A stretch of DNA of 64,000 nt from positions 1 to 64,000 of the forward strand of contig NZ_VITH01000008.1 in assembly GCF_007827815.1 (NCBI RefSeq), given 5' to 3'. Shown one piece after another: positions 25,360 to 33,813 of this stretch (position 1 is its first letter; every line of letters begins with the position of its first letter). Source of the DNA: Azospirillum brasilense (lineage in GTDB: Bacteria; Pseudomonadota; Alphaproteobacteria; Azospirillales; Azospirillaceae). A program made the translations under genes and the position numbers. Below the pieces are notes generated by a model. The model had not been told where the DNA came from. It was given only the letters and a program-made list of their open reading frames with translations, and did not search any database.

Positions 25360-26703
25360 ATGGGTTTCATGGAAGACTTCATCAAGAAGAACCGCATCAC
25401 CGAAGTGGAATGCCTCGTGCCCGACATGTCGGGCATCGCGCGCGGCAAGATCGTGCCCGCCGAGAAGTTCCTGCGCATCCTGCGCGACCGCGGTCTGCGG
25501 CTGCCCGAGGCGATCTTCGTCCAGACCGTGACCGGGGAGTATCCGGAGGACGATTCGGTCACCTCGGATGAGAATTCCGACATCTACATGATCCCCGACG
25601 AGCGGACGATCCGCTTCGTCCCCTGGTACGAGGAGCCGACCGCCCAGGTCATCACCGACTGCGTCTACGCCGACGGCGGCCCGGTGAACTTCTCGCCCCG
25701 CCATGTGCTGAAGCGGGTGCTGTCGCTTTACGAGGAGCGCGGCTGGAAGCCGATGGTGGCGCCGGAGCTGGAGTTCTTCCTCGTCCAGGTCAACAAGGAC
25801 CCCGACTACCCGCTGGTGCCGCCGATCGGGCGCAACGGGCGCGTGGAGAGCGGGCGGCAGGCCTTCGGCATCGACGCGGTGAACGAGTTCGATCCGATCT
25901 TCGAGATGGTCTACGACTTCTGCGAGGCGCAGGACATCGACATCGACACCCTGACCCACGAGGCCGGGGCGGCGCAGATCGAGATCAACTTCAACCACGG
26001 CGATGCGCTGGAGCTGGCCGACCAGGCCTTCCTGTTCAAGCGGACGGCCCGCGAGGCGGCGCTGCGCCATCAGGTCTACGCGACCTTCATGGCCAAGCCG
26101 ATGCAGAACGAGCCGGGCAGCGCCATGCACATCCACCAGTCGGTGGTCGACGCGGATTCCGGACGCAACCTGTTCTCCGACGCCAACGGGGCGGACACGC
26201 CGCTGTTCATGTCCCACATCGCCGGGCTGCAGAAGTATCTGCCTTACGCGATGCCGCTGCTGGCGCCGAACGTGAACTCCTACCGCCGGCTGGTGCCGAA
26301 CTCCGACGCGCCGATCAACGTGCATTGGGGCCGCGACAACCGCACCACGGGCCTGCGCGTTCCCGTCTCGCCCGCCGATTCGCGCCGGGTGGAGAACCGG
26401 GTGGCCGGCGCGGACGCGAATCCGTACCTCGCCATCGCAGCCTCGCTGGCCTGCGGCTATCTCGGCATGGCCCAGGGGCTGGAGCCGACCGACCCGGTGA
26501 AGGGCTCGGCCTACCGGCTGGCCTTCACCCTGCCGCGCCACCAGGGCGATGCCTTGCAGAAGTTCAACGCCTGCAAGCCGCTGAAGGAGGTGCTGGGCGA
26601 GAAGTTCTTCGACGCGGTGACCTGCGTGAAGGAGGCGGAGTACGAGGCCTATCACCGGGTGATCAGTTCCTGGGAGCGCGAAAATCTTCTGCTGAACGTT
26701 TGA
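25360..26703 (+). CDS. puuA: Glutamate-putrescine ligase, glutamine-synthetase family (PuuA)
   Basis: 447-residue glutamine-synthetase fold. VAPELEFFLV and INFNHGD supply metal-binding acidic residues, GSAMHIHQSV is the ATP/ammonium-site histidine segment, and NRTTGLRVP with RVENRVAGADANPYLAIAA forms the substrate half. The missing adenylylation loop and the N-terminus FIKKNRITEVECLVPDMSGIARGK separate it from GlnA and fit PuuA/GlnA3. It ligates glutamate to putrescine. ATG 25360 or ATG 25369 can start it. Divergent puuB and downstream potFGHI give the context. Confidence 0.87.
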   Translation: MGFMEDFIKKNRITEVECLVPDMSGIARGKIVPAEKFLRILRDRGLRLPEAIFVQTVTGEYPEDDSVTSDENSDIYMIPDERTIRFVPWYEEPTAQVITDCVYADGGPVNFSPRHVLKRVLSLYEERGWKPMVAPELEFFLVQVNKDPDYPLVPPIGRNGRVESGRQAFGIDAVNEFDPIFEMVYDFCEAQDIDIDTLTHEAGAAQIEINFNHGDALELADQAFLFKRTAREAALRHQVYATFMAKPMQNEPGSAMHIHQSVVDADSGRNLFSDANGADTPLFMSHIAGLQKYLPYAMPLLAPNVNSYRRLVPNSDAPINVHWGRDNRTTGLRVPVSPADSRRVENRVAGADANPYLAIAASLACGYLGMAQGLEPTDPVKGSAYRLAFTLPRHQGDALQKFNACKPLKEVLGEKFFDAVTCVKEAEYEAYHRVISSWERENLLLNV

Positions 26704-26712
26704 GCATTTTTC

Positions 26713-26748
26713 CGCCCCCTTCCGCCGTTGCCGCGGAAGGGGGCGTTT
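26713..26748 (+). terminator. Rho-independent terminator after puuA
   Basis: CGCCCCCTTCCGC pairs with GCGGAAGGGGGCG over a short loop, followed by TTT. It begins 9 bases after the puuA stop. Confidence 0.8.
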
Positions 26749-26753
26749 GCGTT

Positions 26754-26781
26754 CCGCAAAACCCGCAAAACCCCCCGCAAA
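26754..26781 (+). repeat. Three CCGCAAA direct repeats before the potF promoter
   Basis: CCGCAAA occurs at 26754-26760, 26763-26769 and 26775-26781, immediately upstream of the -35 element. This is where an activator would bind; a regulator cannot be named. Confidence 0.4.
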
Positions 26782-26784
26782 CCG

Positions 26785-26813
26785 TTGACAACCAACCCCC
26801 CCGTGGGTGCAAT
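26785..26813 (+). promoter_or_regulatory. Sigma70-type promoter for potFGHI
   Basis: A perfect TTGACA (26785-26790) is followed after 17 bases by TGCAAT (26808-26813, four of six matches to TATAAT). It leaves a leader of about 100 bases before potF. Confidence 0.55.
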
Positions 26814-26922
26814 AGCGCTCGCGCCGGGGACGCCGTGCGATGCACGCCGCCCCTCACGTCGAATGGAAAAAAGTCGACCAGTCACGAACTGACGAACGAT
26901 CCAGAATTCGGGGGCTTTCTGC

Positions 26923-28023
26923 ATGAAACGTTTCGCTCTCAGCGTCATCGGCGCCGTCGCGGCGATCGCCATCGCCGGCCCGGCGCTGGCCCAGGCCAAG
27001 AAGCCGGTCAACATCTACATCTGGAACGACTATCTGGGCGAATCGACGCTGGCGGACTTCACGAAGGCCACCGGCTACGACACCAAGGTGGACCTCTACG
27101 ACAGCCTTGAGCTGCTGGAGCAGAAGGTCCTGGTCGGCAAGTCGGGCTACGACGTGATCGTCCCGACCGCCGAGCCGACCCTGTCGCGCATGATCCAGGC
27201 GAAGGTCGTGGCGCCGCTCGACAAGGCGAAGATCCCGAACCTGAAGAACGTCGACCCGAAGGTCCTCAAGCTCCTCGAGAACTCGGACCCCGGCAACAAG
27301 TTCGCCGTGCCCTATCTGGGCGGCACGGTCGGCATCGCCATCATCCCGGAGAAGATCAAGGCCGTCGCCCCCGACGTCCCGCTTGACAGCTGGGACCTGA
27401 TCTTCAAGCCGGAGGTGGCGAAGAAGGTGGCGGCCTGCGGCATCACCGTGATGGATTCGGCCATCGACGTGATCCCGTCGGTGCTGAACTACCTCGGCCT
27501 CGATCCGAATTCCGAGAAGAAGGAGGATCTGGACAAGGTCGAGAAGACGCTGCTGGCGGTCCGCCCCTACATCAAGCAGTTCGTCACCGGCCAGAACATC
27601 AACATCCTGGCGGGCGGCGACGCCTGCGTCGTCATGGCCTACAACGGCGACGCCATCCAGGGTGCGGCCCGCGCCGAGGAAGCCAAGAACGGCGTGAAGG
27701 TCGAATACATCACGCCGAAGGAAGGCGTGCAGGTGTGGTGGGACACGCTGGCCATCCCGGCGGACGCGCCGAACAAGGAGGGCGCGCACGCCTACATCAA
27801 CTTCATCCTCGACCCGGCGAACATCGCGGCGGTGTCCAACACGGTCAGCTACGCCAACGCCGTCCCGGCCTCGCTGGCCTCGGTTGACGAGGGCGTGAAG
27901 ACCAACCCGGCCGTCTTCCTGCCGGAGAACAGCAGCCTCAAGCTGTTCGCGCTGAAGTCGATCAAGCAGACCACCGACCGGGCCCGCACCCGCGTCTGGA
28001 CCAAGGTCAAGACCGGCAAGTAA
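26923..28023 (+). CDS. potF: Putrescine-type periplasmic binding protein PotF
   Basis: 366-residue extracellular solute-binding protein with a cleavable signal peptide (SVIGAVAAIAIAGPALAQA). After cleavage it begins KKPVNIYIWNDYLGESTLADF, the characteristic start of polyamine-binding proteins PotD/PotF, and contains YDVIVPTAEPTLSRMI and VVMAYNGDAIQ. It delivers putrescine (or spermidine) to the PotHI-G permease. Its own promoter and a hairpin before potG suggest higher expression than the downstream genes. Confidence 0.93.
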   Translation: MKRFALSVIGAVAAIAIAGPALAQAKKPVNIYIWNDYLGESTLADFTKATGYDTKVDLYDSLELLEQKVLVGKSGYDVIVPTAEPTLSRMIQAKVVAPLDKAKIPNLKNVDPKVLKLLENSDPGNKFAVPYLGGTVGIAIIPEKIKAVAPDVPLDSWDLIFKPEVAKKVAACGITVMDSAIDVIPSVLNYLGLDPNSEKKEDLDKVEKTLLAVRPYIKQFVTGQNINILAGGDACVVMAYNGDAIQGAARAEEAKNGVKVEYITPKEGVQVWWDTLAIPADAPNKEGAHAYINFILDPANIAAVSNTVSYANAVPASLASVDEGVKTNPAVFLPENSSLKLFALKSIKQTTDRARTRVWTKVKTGK

Positions 28024-28059
28024 GCGCGGCCGCGAACCGGCACGCACGACACGCGCCCT

Positions 28060-28083
28060 GGTCGTTCCCTTGTGGGAACGGCC
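28060..28083 (+). other. Intercistronic hairpin between potF and potG
   Basis: GGTCGTTCCC and GGGAACGGCC form a 10-bp stem (one G-T pair) with a TTGT loop. No T-run follows, so it is more likely an mRNA-stabilising or partial-attenuation hairpin, as often seen after binding-protein genes. Confidence 0.5.
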
Positions 28084-28121
28084 GGGGCGTTCCCATGAGA
28101 GAGGACGCCGAGAGGACCCGC

Positions 28122-29273
28122 ATGGCCGTCCAGCCGATCCGCAAGCCCACGCGCCTGGAACCCTGGCAGGACCCGGGACAGAAGCCCTATGTGCGAATCG
28201 AGAAGGTGACCAAGACCTTCGGCGATTTCGTCGCCGTGGACGAGGTCAGCCTGTCGATCTACCGGGGCGAGTTCTTCGCCCTGCTGGGCGGCTCCGGCTC
28301 CGGAAAGACGACCCTGCTGCGCATGCTCGCCGGGTTCGAGACGCCGACCGAGGGCAAGATCTTCATCGACGGCGTCGACATGGCCGGCATCCCGCCCTAC
28401 GAGCGGCCGGTCAACATGATGTTCCAGTCCTACGCCCTGTTCCCGCACATGTCGGTGGAGCAGAACGTCGCCTTCGGCCTGAAGCAGGACGGCGTTGGCA
28501 AGGCCGAGATCAAGGAACGGGTGGGGGCGATCCTCGACCTCGTCCAGCTCGGCCAGTTCGGCAAGCGCAAGCCGCACCAGCTCTCCGGCGGCCAGCGGCA
28601 GCGCGTGGCGCTGGCCCGCTCGCTGGTCAAGCGGCCCAAGCTGCTGCTGCTCGACGAGCCGCTGGGCGCGCTCGACAAGCGGCTGCGCGAGCGCACGCAG
28701 TTCGAGCTGGTCAACATCCAGGAGAAGCTGGGCGTCACCTTCATCGTGGTCACCCACGACCAGGAGGAGGCGATGACCATGTCCTCGCGGATCGCCGTCA
28801 TGAACCACGGCGTCATCGCCCAGACCGGCACGCCGACCGAGATCTACGAGTACCCGCAATCGCGCTTCGTCGCCGAGTTCATCGGTTCGGTGAACATGTT
28901 CGAGGGCAGGGTGGTCGAGGATCAGGCCGACCATGTGCTGATCCGCTCCGAGGACGCCGGCTGCGACCTCTACATCAACCACGCGGTGGCGGTCCCCGCC
29001 GGCGCCACGGTGGGCGTCGCCGTCCGCCCGGAGAAGATCGCGCTGAGCAAGGAGCCGCCGGCCAACAGTGACGGGCGCAATGTCACCAGCGGCATCGTGC
29101 GCGAGATCGCCTATCTCGGCGACGTGTCGATCTATCTGGTCGAGCTGAAGACGGGCAAGACGGTGCGCGTCACGGCGCCCAACGTGGTGCGGCGCACCGA
29201 GATGCCCATCACCTGGGACGATGAGGTGCATCTGAGCTGGCGTCCCTTCGCCGGGGTGGTGCTGACGCAATGA
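28122..29273 (+). CDS. potG: Putrescine ABC transporter ATP-binding protein PotG
   Basis: 383-residue ABC ATPase. Walker A GGSGSGKTT, Q-loop MMFQSYALFPHMSV, ABC signature LSGGQRQRVALAR, Walker B LLLLDEPLGALD and H-loop VVTHDQEEA are all in order; the C-terminal 110 residues form the TOBE regulatory domain. GAGAGGA precedes ATG 28122; ATG 28095 in frame would add nine residues. The stop overlaps the potH start (ATGA). It powers uptake through PotH-PotI. Confidence 0.93.
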   Translation: MAVQPIRKPTRLEPWQDPGQKPYVRIEKVTKTFGDFVAVDEVSLSIYRGEFFALLGGSGSGKTTLLRMLAGFETPTEGKIFIDGVDMAGIPPYERPVNMMFQSYALFPHMSVEQNVAFGLKQDGVGKAEIKERVGAILDLVQLGQFGKRKPHQLSGGQRQRVALARSLVKRPKLLLLDEPLGALDKRLRERTQFELVNIQEKLGVTFIVVTHDQEEAMTMSSRIAVMNHGVIAQTGTPTEIYEYPQSRFVAEFIGSVNMFEGRVVEDQADHVLIRSEDAGCDLYINHAVAVPAGATVGVAVRPEKIALSKEPPANSDGRNVTSGIVREIAYLGDVSIYLVELKTGKTVRVTAPNVVRRTEMPITWDDEVHLSWRPFAGVVLTQ

Positions 29274-30193
29274 TCGACCTTCTGCGCCGGATCGGCCTGT
29301 GGGGGCGGGGGGTGGTGGTCGCCATCCCCTACCTGTGGCTTCTGCTGTTCTTCCTGGTGCCCTTCCTGATCGTGTTCGGCATCAGCCTGTCGGAGGCGAT
29401 GCTGGCGCAGCCGCCCTACGCGCCGCTGATCGACTGGCTGGTGGACGAGGATGCGGGCACGACCAAGCTCCAGATCCTGCTGAACCTGTCCAACTATTTG
29501 CGGCTGGGCGGCGACGACCTTTACATCCTGGCCTATCTGAACTCGGTGAAGATCGCGCTGGTCACCACCGTCTGCTGCCTGCTGCTCGGCTACCCCATGG
29601 CCTACGCCATCGCCAGGGCCGAGCCGGCCAAGCGCGGGCCGCTGATGATGCTGGTCATCCTGCCCTTCTGGACCAGCTTCCTGATCCGCATCTACGCCTG
29701 GATCGGCATCCTGAAGGCCAACGGGGTGGTGGACAACCTGCTGCAATGGACCGGCCTGACGACGGAGCCGTTCGAGCTGCTGTACTCGGACTGGGCCGTC
29801 TACATCGGCATGACCTACTGTTATCTGCCCTTCATGGTGCTGCCGCTTTACGCGACGCTGGAGAAGCTCGACCCGACGCTGCTGGAGGCGGCGGCGGACC
29901 TCGGCTGCCGGCCCTGGAAGGCGTTCCTGACGGTGACTCTGCCGCTGTCTCTGCCGGGCATCATCGCCGGGTCGCTGCTGGTCTTCATCCCCTCGGTCGG
30001 CGAGTTCGTGACTCCGGAACTGCTGGGTGGTCCGGACACGCTGATGATCGGCCGCGTGCTGTGGAACGAGTTCTTCGCCAACCGTGACTGGCCCGTCGCC
30101 TCGGCGGTGGCCATCGCGCTTCTGCTGTTCCTGGTGGTGCCGATCATGGTCTTCCAGCATGTCCAGGGGCGCCAGACGGAGGCCGGACGATGA
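29270..30193 (+). CDS. potH: Putrescine ABC transporter permease PotH
   Basis: 307-residue inner-membrane permease with about six membrane helices and an initial long hydrophobic segment (VVVAIPYLWLLLFFLVPFLI). The EAA loop that docks the ATPase is LLEAAADLGCRPWKAFLTVTLPLSLPGI. WTSFLIRIYAWIGILKANGVVDN is typical of PotB/PotH. Start overlaps potG, stop overlaps potI by the same ATGA arrangement. Confidence 0.93.
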   Translation: MIDLLRRIGLWGRGVVVAIPYLWLLLFFLVPFLIVFGISLSEAMLAQPPYAPLIDWLVDEDAGTTKLQILLNLSNYLRLGGDDLYILAYLNSVKIALVTTVCCLLLGYPMAYAIARAEPAKRGPLMMLVILPFWTSFLIRIYAWIGILKANGVVDNLLQWTGLTTEPFELLYSDWAVYIGMTYCYLPFMVLPLYATLEKLDPTLLEAAADLGCRPWKAFLTVTLPLSLPGIIAGSLLVFIPSVGEFVTPELLGGPDTLMIGRVLWNEFFANRDWPVASAVAIALLLFLVVPIMVFQHVQGRQTEAGR

Positions 30194-31023
30194 AGCAGAT
30201 GGGAAAACTGGCCTGGGCGCTGTGGTTCGGCTACGCCTTCCTCTACGTGCCGATCGCGCTGCTGATCTTCTACTCCTTCAACGAGTCGCGGCTGGTCACG
30301 GTGTGGGGCGGTTTCTCCACCAAATGGTACGCGGAGCTTCTGCAGAACGACCAGCTTCTCGGGGCGGCCTGGCTGTCGCTCAAGGTGGCGGCGATGTCGG
30401 CCACCGCGTCGGTGGTGCTCGGCACCGTCGCCGGTCTGGCGCTGGCCCGCTTCGGGCGCTTTCGTGGACGGACGCTGTTCGGCGGCATGATCACCGCGCC
30501 GCTGGTCATGCCGGAGGTCATCACCGGCCTGTCGCTTCTGCTGCTGTTCGTGGCGCTGGAGCAGGCCATCGGCTGGCCGGACGGGCGCGGCATGACGACG
30601 ATCACCATCGCCCACACCACCTTCACCATGGCCTATGTGGCCGTCATCATCCAGTCGCGCCTCGTCAGCCTGGACGAGAGCCTGGAAGAGGCGGCGATGG
30701 ACCTCGGCGCCCGCCCGGCCAAGGTGTTCTTCGTCATCACGCTGCCGATCATCGCCCCGGCGATCGTGTCGGGCTGGCTGCTCGCCTTCACCCTGTCGCT
30801 CGACGACGTGGTGGTCGCCAGCTTCGTGTCGGGTCCGGGCTCCACCACGTTGCCGATGGTCATCTTCTCCAGCGTGAAGTTCGGCATCAGCCCGCAGATC
30901 AACGCGCTGGCGACGCTGATGATGGTGGTGGTCGCCACTGGCATTTTCATCGCCAGCCTGGTCATGGCGCGGCAGGAACGTCAGCGGAAACGGGACGAAC
31001 AGATGGCGGTGCAGGGGGGCTGA
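30190..31023 (+). CDS. potI: Putrescine ABC transporter permease PotI
   Basis: 277-residue permease, partner of PotH. About six helices; FYSFNESRLVTVWGGFSTKWYAELL near the start is typical of PotC/PotI. EAA loop: LEEAAMDLGARPAKVFFVITLPIIAPAI. Translation is coupled to potH. Last gene of potFGHI; no clear terminator follows. Confidence 0.93.
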   Translation: MKQMGKLAWALWFGYAFLYVPIALLIFYSFNESRLVTVWGGFSTKWYAELLQNDQLLGAAWLSLKVAAMSATASVVLGTVAGLALARFGRFRGRTLFGGMITAPLVMPEVITGLSLLLLFVALEQAIGWPDGRGMTTITIAHTTFTMAYVAVIIQSRLVSLDESLEEAAMDLGARPAKVFFVITLPIIAPAIVSGWLLAFTLSLDDVVVASFVSGPGSTTLPMVIFSSVKFGISPQINALATLMMVVVATGIFIASLVMARQERQRKRDEQMAVQGG

Positions 31024-31422
31024 AAAGCCCCCTGTCACCCCCAAACACCGCCTCATAGGGGCTATGCCGTTAGGCCGCAGGCGGCGGGGTGGCCGTTCGC
31101 CGCTGCATTTGCTATTGTATTGGCATCTGCAACAGCGAATGAGGTCGTATCGTGCGCACGCTCTTATGGTTCCCCATGCTTCGTCTTGGTTTTTCGATGC
31201 CTTTTTCGGCGCCCAAGCGCCGTTATTCGGACCGTCCGCCCTCCCGCCGCTGAGCGGTCGAGCGCGCTGCCCCTCCGGGCATTCCGATGGCCCCTTTGGT
31301 GGCCGTTGCCAAATCCTTCGCTCCGTGGTTAGGGTGACCGTGGTCACGGGTGACGCTGTGGCGACCCGCTCCGGCCACGCACAAGAGCCGGACCGTTCAG
31401 GGATTTGGCAGGAGATTCAAAG
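31024..31422. other. Intergenic region before aguA
   Basis: About 400 bases without an accepted gene. Around 31100-31145 the composition drops in GC and could hold a promoter. A 14-base palindrome lies at 31334-31347. Short open frames here have no ribosome sites and no recognisable products. Confidence 0.4.
31334..31354 (+). promoter_or_regulatory. Palindromic operator candidate upstream of aguA
   Basis: GTGACC-GT-GGTCAC is a near-perfect 14-base palindrome, followed by a third half-site GGTGAC (31349-31354). It lies about 75 bases before the aguA start. The regulator is unknown; CRP/FNR-, GntR- or LysR-like binding is possible. Confidence 0.4.
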
Positions 31423-32439
31423 ATGACGACACCGGCGGCGGAAGGCTTCACCATGCCGGGCGAATGGGAACGGCACACCCGCTGCTGGATGGCGTGGCCG
31501 TGCCGGCCCGAGACCTGGCCCGAAGGGGCTTTCGACGCCGCCGCTGCCGCCTACACCGACGTCGCCCGCGCCATCAGCCGGTTCGAGCCGCTGACCATGG
31601 TCTGCGATCCCGCCGACGTCGCCGACGCTTCCCTGGCCTGCGGGCCGGGCATCGAGATCCTGCCCCTGCCCATCAGCGACTCCTGGGTCCGCGACACCGG
31701 GCCCAGCTTCGTCACCGACCGGAAAGGGCAGGTGGCCGGCGTCCATTGGCGCTTCAACGCCTGGGGCGGCAACTATCCGGACAGCGCCAAGGACCAGCAG
31801 GTCGGGCGTCTGATGCTGGAGCATCTCGGCCTGCGCCGCTTCGAAGCTCCCCTGATCATGGAGGGCGGCTCCTTCCATGTGGACGGGGAGGGGACGCTGC
31901 TGACGACCGAGCAGTGCCTGCTGAATCCCAACCGCAACCCGAATCTCGGCAAGGCGGAGATTGAGGAGTTGCTGAAGGAGCATCTCGGCATCTCCAGCGT
32001 GATCTGGCTGGGCGAGGGCTATCAGGACGACGAGACGGATGGCCACATCGACGAGATCGCCCTGTTCGTGAAGCCCGGCGTCGTGATGGCGATCACCACC
32101 GACGATCCCGGCGACGCCAATTTCAAGGCGTTCCAGGACAATCTGGACCGGCTGAAGCGCGCCCGCGACGCCCAGGGGCGCGAGTTGGAAGTCATCCCGG
32201 TCCGCCAGCCGGCGCGGCGCGACGAGAACGGCGTTCGGCTGACCCTGTCCTACACGAATCTCTACATCGCCAACGGCGGCATCGTCATGCCGGCCTTCGA
32301 GGATCCGGCGGACGACGAGGCCTTCCGCGTTGTGCGCCGCGCCTTCCCGGACCGCGAGGTGGTGCAGGTCCCGGCGCTCGATATCGTGCGCGGCGGCGGC
32401 GGAATCCACTGCATCACCCAGCAGCAGCCCGCGGTCTGA
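31423..32439 (+). CDS. aguA: Agmatine deiminase AguA
   Basis: 338 residues of the peptidyl-arginine-deiminase fold. It hydrolyses agmatine to N-carbamoylputrescine and ammonia on the arginine-to-putrescine route. Motifs: GEWERHTRCWMAWP, SDSWVRDTGPSFV, EGGSFHVDGEGTLLTTEQCLLNPNRNP, GHIDE and the C-terminal catalytic cysteine in GGGGIHCITQQQP. ATG 31423 has AGGAG 8 bases upstream. The next enzyme, AguB, is not adjacent. Follows potI, giving a polyamine theme. Confidence 0.94.
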   Translation: MTTPAAEGFTMPGEWERHTRCWMAWPCRPETWPEGAFDAAAAAYTDVARAISRFEPLTMVCDPADVADASLACGPGIEILPLPISDSWVRDTGPSFVTDRKGQVAGVHWRFNAWGGNYPDSAKDQQVGRLMLEHLGLRRFEAPLIMEGGSFHVDGEGTLLTTEQCLLNPNRNPNLGKAEIEELLKEHLGISSVIWLGEGYQDDETDGHIDEIALFVKPGVVMAITTDDPGDANFKAFQDNLDRLKRARDAQGRELEVIPVRQPARRDENGVRLTLSYTNLYIANGGIVMPAFEDPADDEAFRVVRRAFPDREVVQVPALDIVRGGGGIHCITQQQPAV

Positions 32440-32468
32440 CGCAGCCCCTTTTTTCCGACCGCGAGAAG

Positions 32469-32496
32469 GCGAAGGTTGGGGCGGCCTTCGCTTTTT
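32469..32496 (+). terminator. Rho-independent terminator after aguA
   Basis: GCGAAGG (32469-32475) pairs with CCTTCGC (32485-32491) over a 9-base loop and is followed by TTTTT. Confidence 0.85.
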
Positions 32497-32558
32497 GAAC
32501 AAGACACTGCGTCGATTCGGACCTTGAATCGATCGGGGTGGGGGCGCATCTTTCTGTC

Positions 32559-32858
32559 ATGCAGGTAAATCCGCTCAATATGCCCCCGATGGCAAAGCCG
32601 CAGACGCCGATCACACCGGCGATGCAGATGGCTATGTCTCCGGCGGTGCAGGCGGCGCAGCAGACCACGCCCACTGTCCGCACCCAGACGGTCCAGGCGA
32701 CCCAGGCGGTGGGCAAGATGGACCCGACGCGGGAGACGCGCAACGCGACCCAGTCGGGGCAGGCCATTGATCCGCAGACGGCGGCGGTGCAGGCCCGCAC
32801 CAACGGCACCGGCTACGGCGGCAAGCAGCGCGGCACGCTCCTCGACGTCAGCGTCTGA
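32559..32858 (+). CDS. Unknown Thr/Gln/Ala-rich protein
   Basis: 99 residues beginning MQVNPLNMPP, dominated by Pro, Thr, Gln, Ala and Met (TPAMQMAMSPAVQAAQQTTPTV), then a more polar end GYGGKQRGTLLDVSV. It has no signal peptide or membrane helix and is probably disordered. GTG 32538 in frame could add seven residues; no strong ribosome site is visible for either. Codon third positions fit a gene. Function unknown. Confidence 0.5.
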   Translation: MQVNPLNMPPMAKPQTPITPAMQMAMSPAVQAAQQTTPTVRTQTVQATQAVGKMDPTRETRNATQSGQAIDPQTAAVQARTNGTGYGGKQRGTLLDVSV

Positions 32859-32999
32859 GGCGTTTTCACGCGTCCTTTCCCGCTGTTCAATCGGTTCGCT
32901 CTCCGCCATTATCGTATGCAGAGCCGAGGCGGTTTTTTCGCGTTGCCGAAGGCTGTTGCCAGGAAGCTGGTTCGGCTGTAACGCGCTGGAGCCGTTCGC

Positions 33000-33806
33000 G
33001 TGATTCATTCCGCCCTGATCAATATGATCGCCGCCGGTCAGACGGATGTCGGCCGTGTCCGGTCGCGCAACGAGGACTCGTTCCACCTCGATCCGGCGCG
33101 TGGCTTGGCGGTGATCTGCGACGGCATGGGCGGGCACGCCGGCGGCGACATCGCCAGCCGCACCGCGGTGGAGGTTGTCGCTGCGGTCCTTGCGTCCCAG
33201 GACCATGCCGATGGGACCGCCAGCGGTGGCACGCTGTCACCGCTGGAGGAGGAGAGGGCGGCGGCCGAGGCCGCAACGACGGTCCGCACCGCGGTGGCGG
33301 CCGCCAACCGTCGCATCAACACCCTGAACCGCCAGCGCGGATTCGCCGAAGGGCGCGGCATGGGCACCACGCTGGTGGGGCTCTGGCGGGTGCCGGGAAC
33401 CGGCCGCATCGTCGTCTTCCATGCCGGAGACAGCCGGCTGTATCGTTTGCGCGACGGCGAACTGCGTCCGCTGACACGCGATCACAGCCTTTATCAGGTT
33501 TGGCTCGACAATGGGCGGCGCGGGCAGGCACCTCAACGGAACATCATCGTCCGCGCGCTCGGCACCGGGGAGCAGGTCGAGCCCGACATCGCCGTCCACG
33601 ATCTGCGGCCCGATGATCTTTACCTTCTGTGCTCGGATGGGCTCACGGGAATCGTGCCGGAGGGCGTGATCCAGCGGATTCTCACCCAGCAGCCGCCTCC
33701 CACCGCCGAAGACGCCTGCGCCCGGCTGATCGACCTCGCCAACGGGGCCGGCGGGCCGGACAACATCACCCTCATCCTCGCCCGTTTCGTCCTTCTTCCG
33801 GCCTGA
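33000..33806 (+). CDS. PP2C-family serine/threonine protein phosphatase
   Basis: 268-residue PPM phosphatase. Metal-binding and catalytic motifs are in order: DVGRVRSRNEDSF (start motif), LAVICDGMGGHAGGDIAS (metal Asp and Gly), GMGTTLVGL, VVFHAGDSRLYRLRDG, LTRDHS, LLCSDGLTG and GPDNITLILARF. It dephosphorylates Ser/Thr-phosphoproteins, usually opposing a Hanks-type kinase; no kinase is in the window. GTG 33000 is the likely start (ATG 33024 alternative). It ends 7 bases from the converging DUF4384-like gene. Confidence 0.93.
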   Translation: MIHSALINMIAAGQTDVGRVRSRNEDSFHLDPARGLAVICDGMGGHAGGDIASRTAVEVVAAVLASQDHADGTASGGTLSPLEEERAAAEAATTVRTAVAAANRRINTLNRQRGFAEGRGMGTTLVGLWRVPGTGRIVVFHAGDSRLYRLRDGELRPLTRDHSLYQVWLDNGRRGQAPQRNIIVRALGTGEQVEPDIAVHDLRPDDLYLLCSDGLTGIVPEGVIQRILTQQPPPTAEDACARLIDLANGAGGPDNITLILARFVLLPA

Positions 33807-33813
33807 ACGACCG

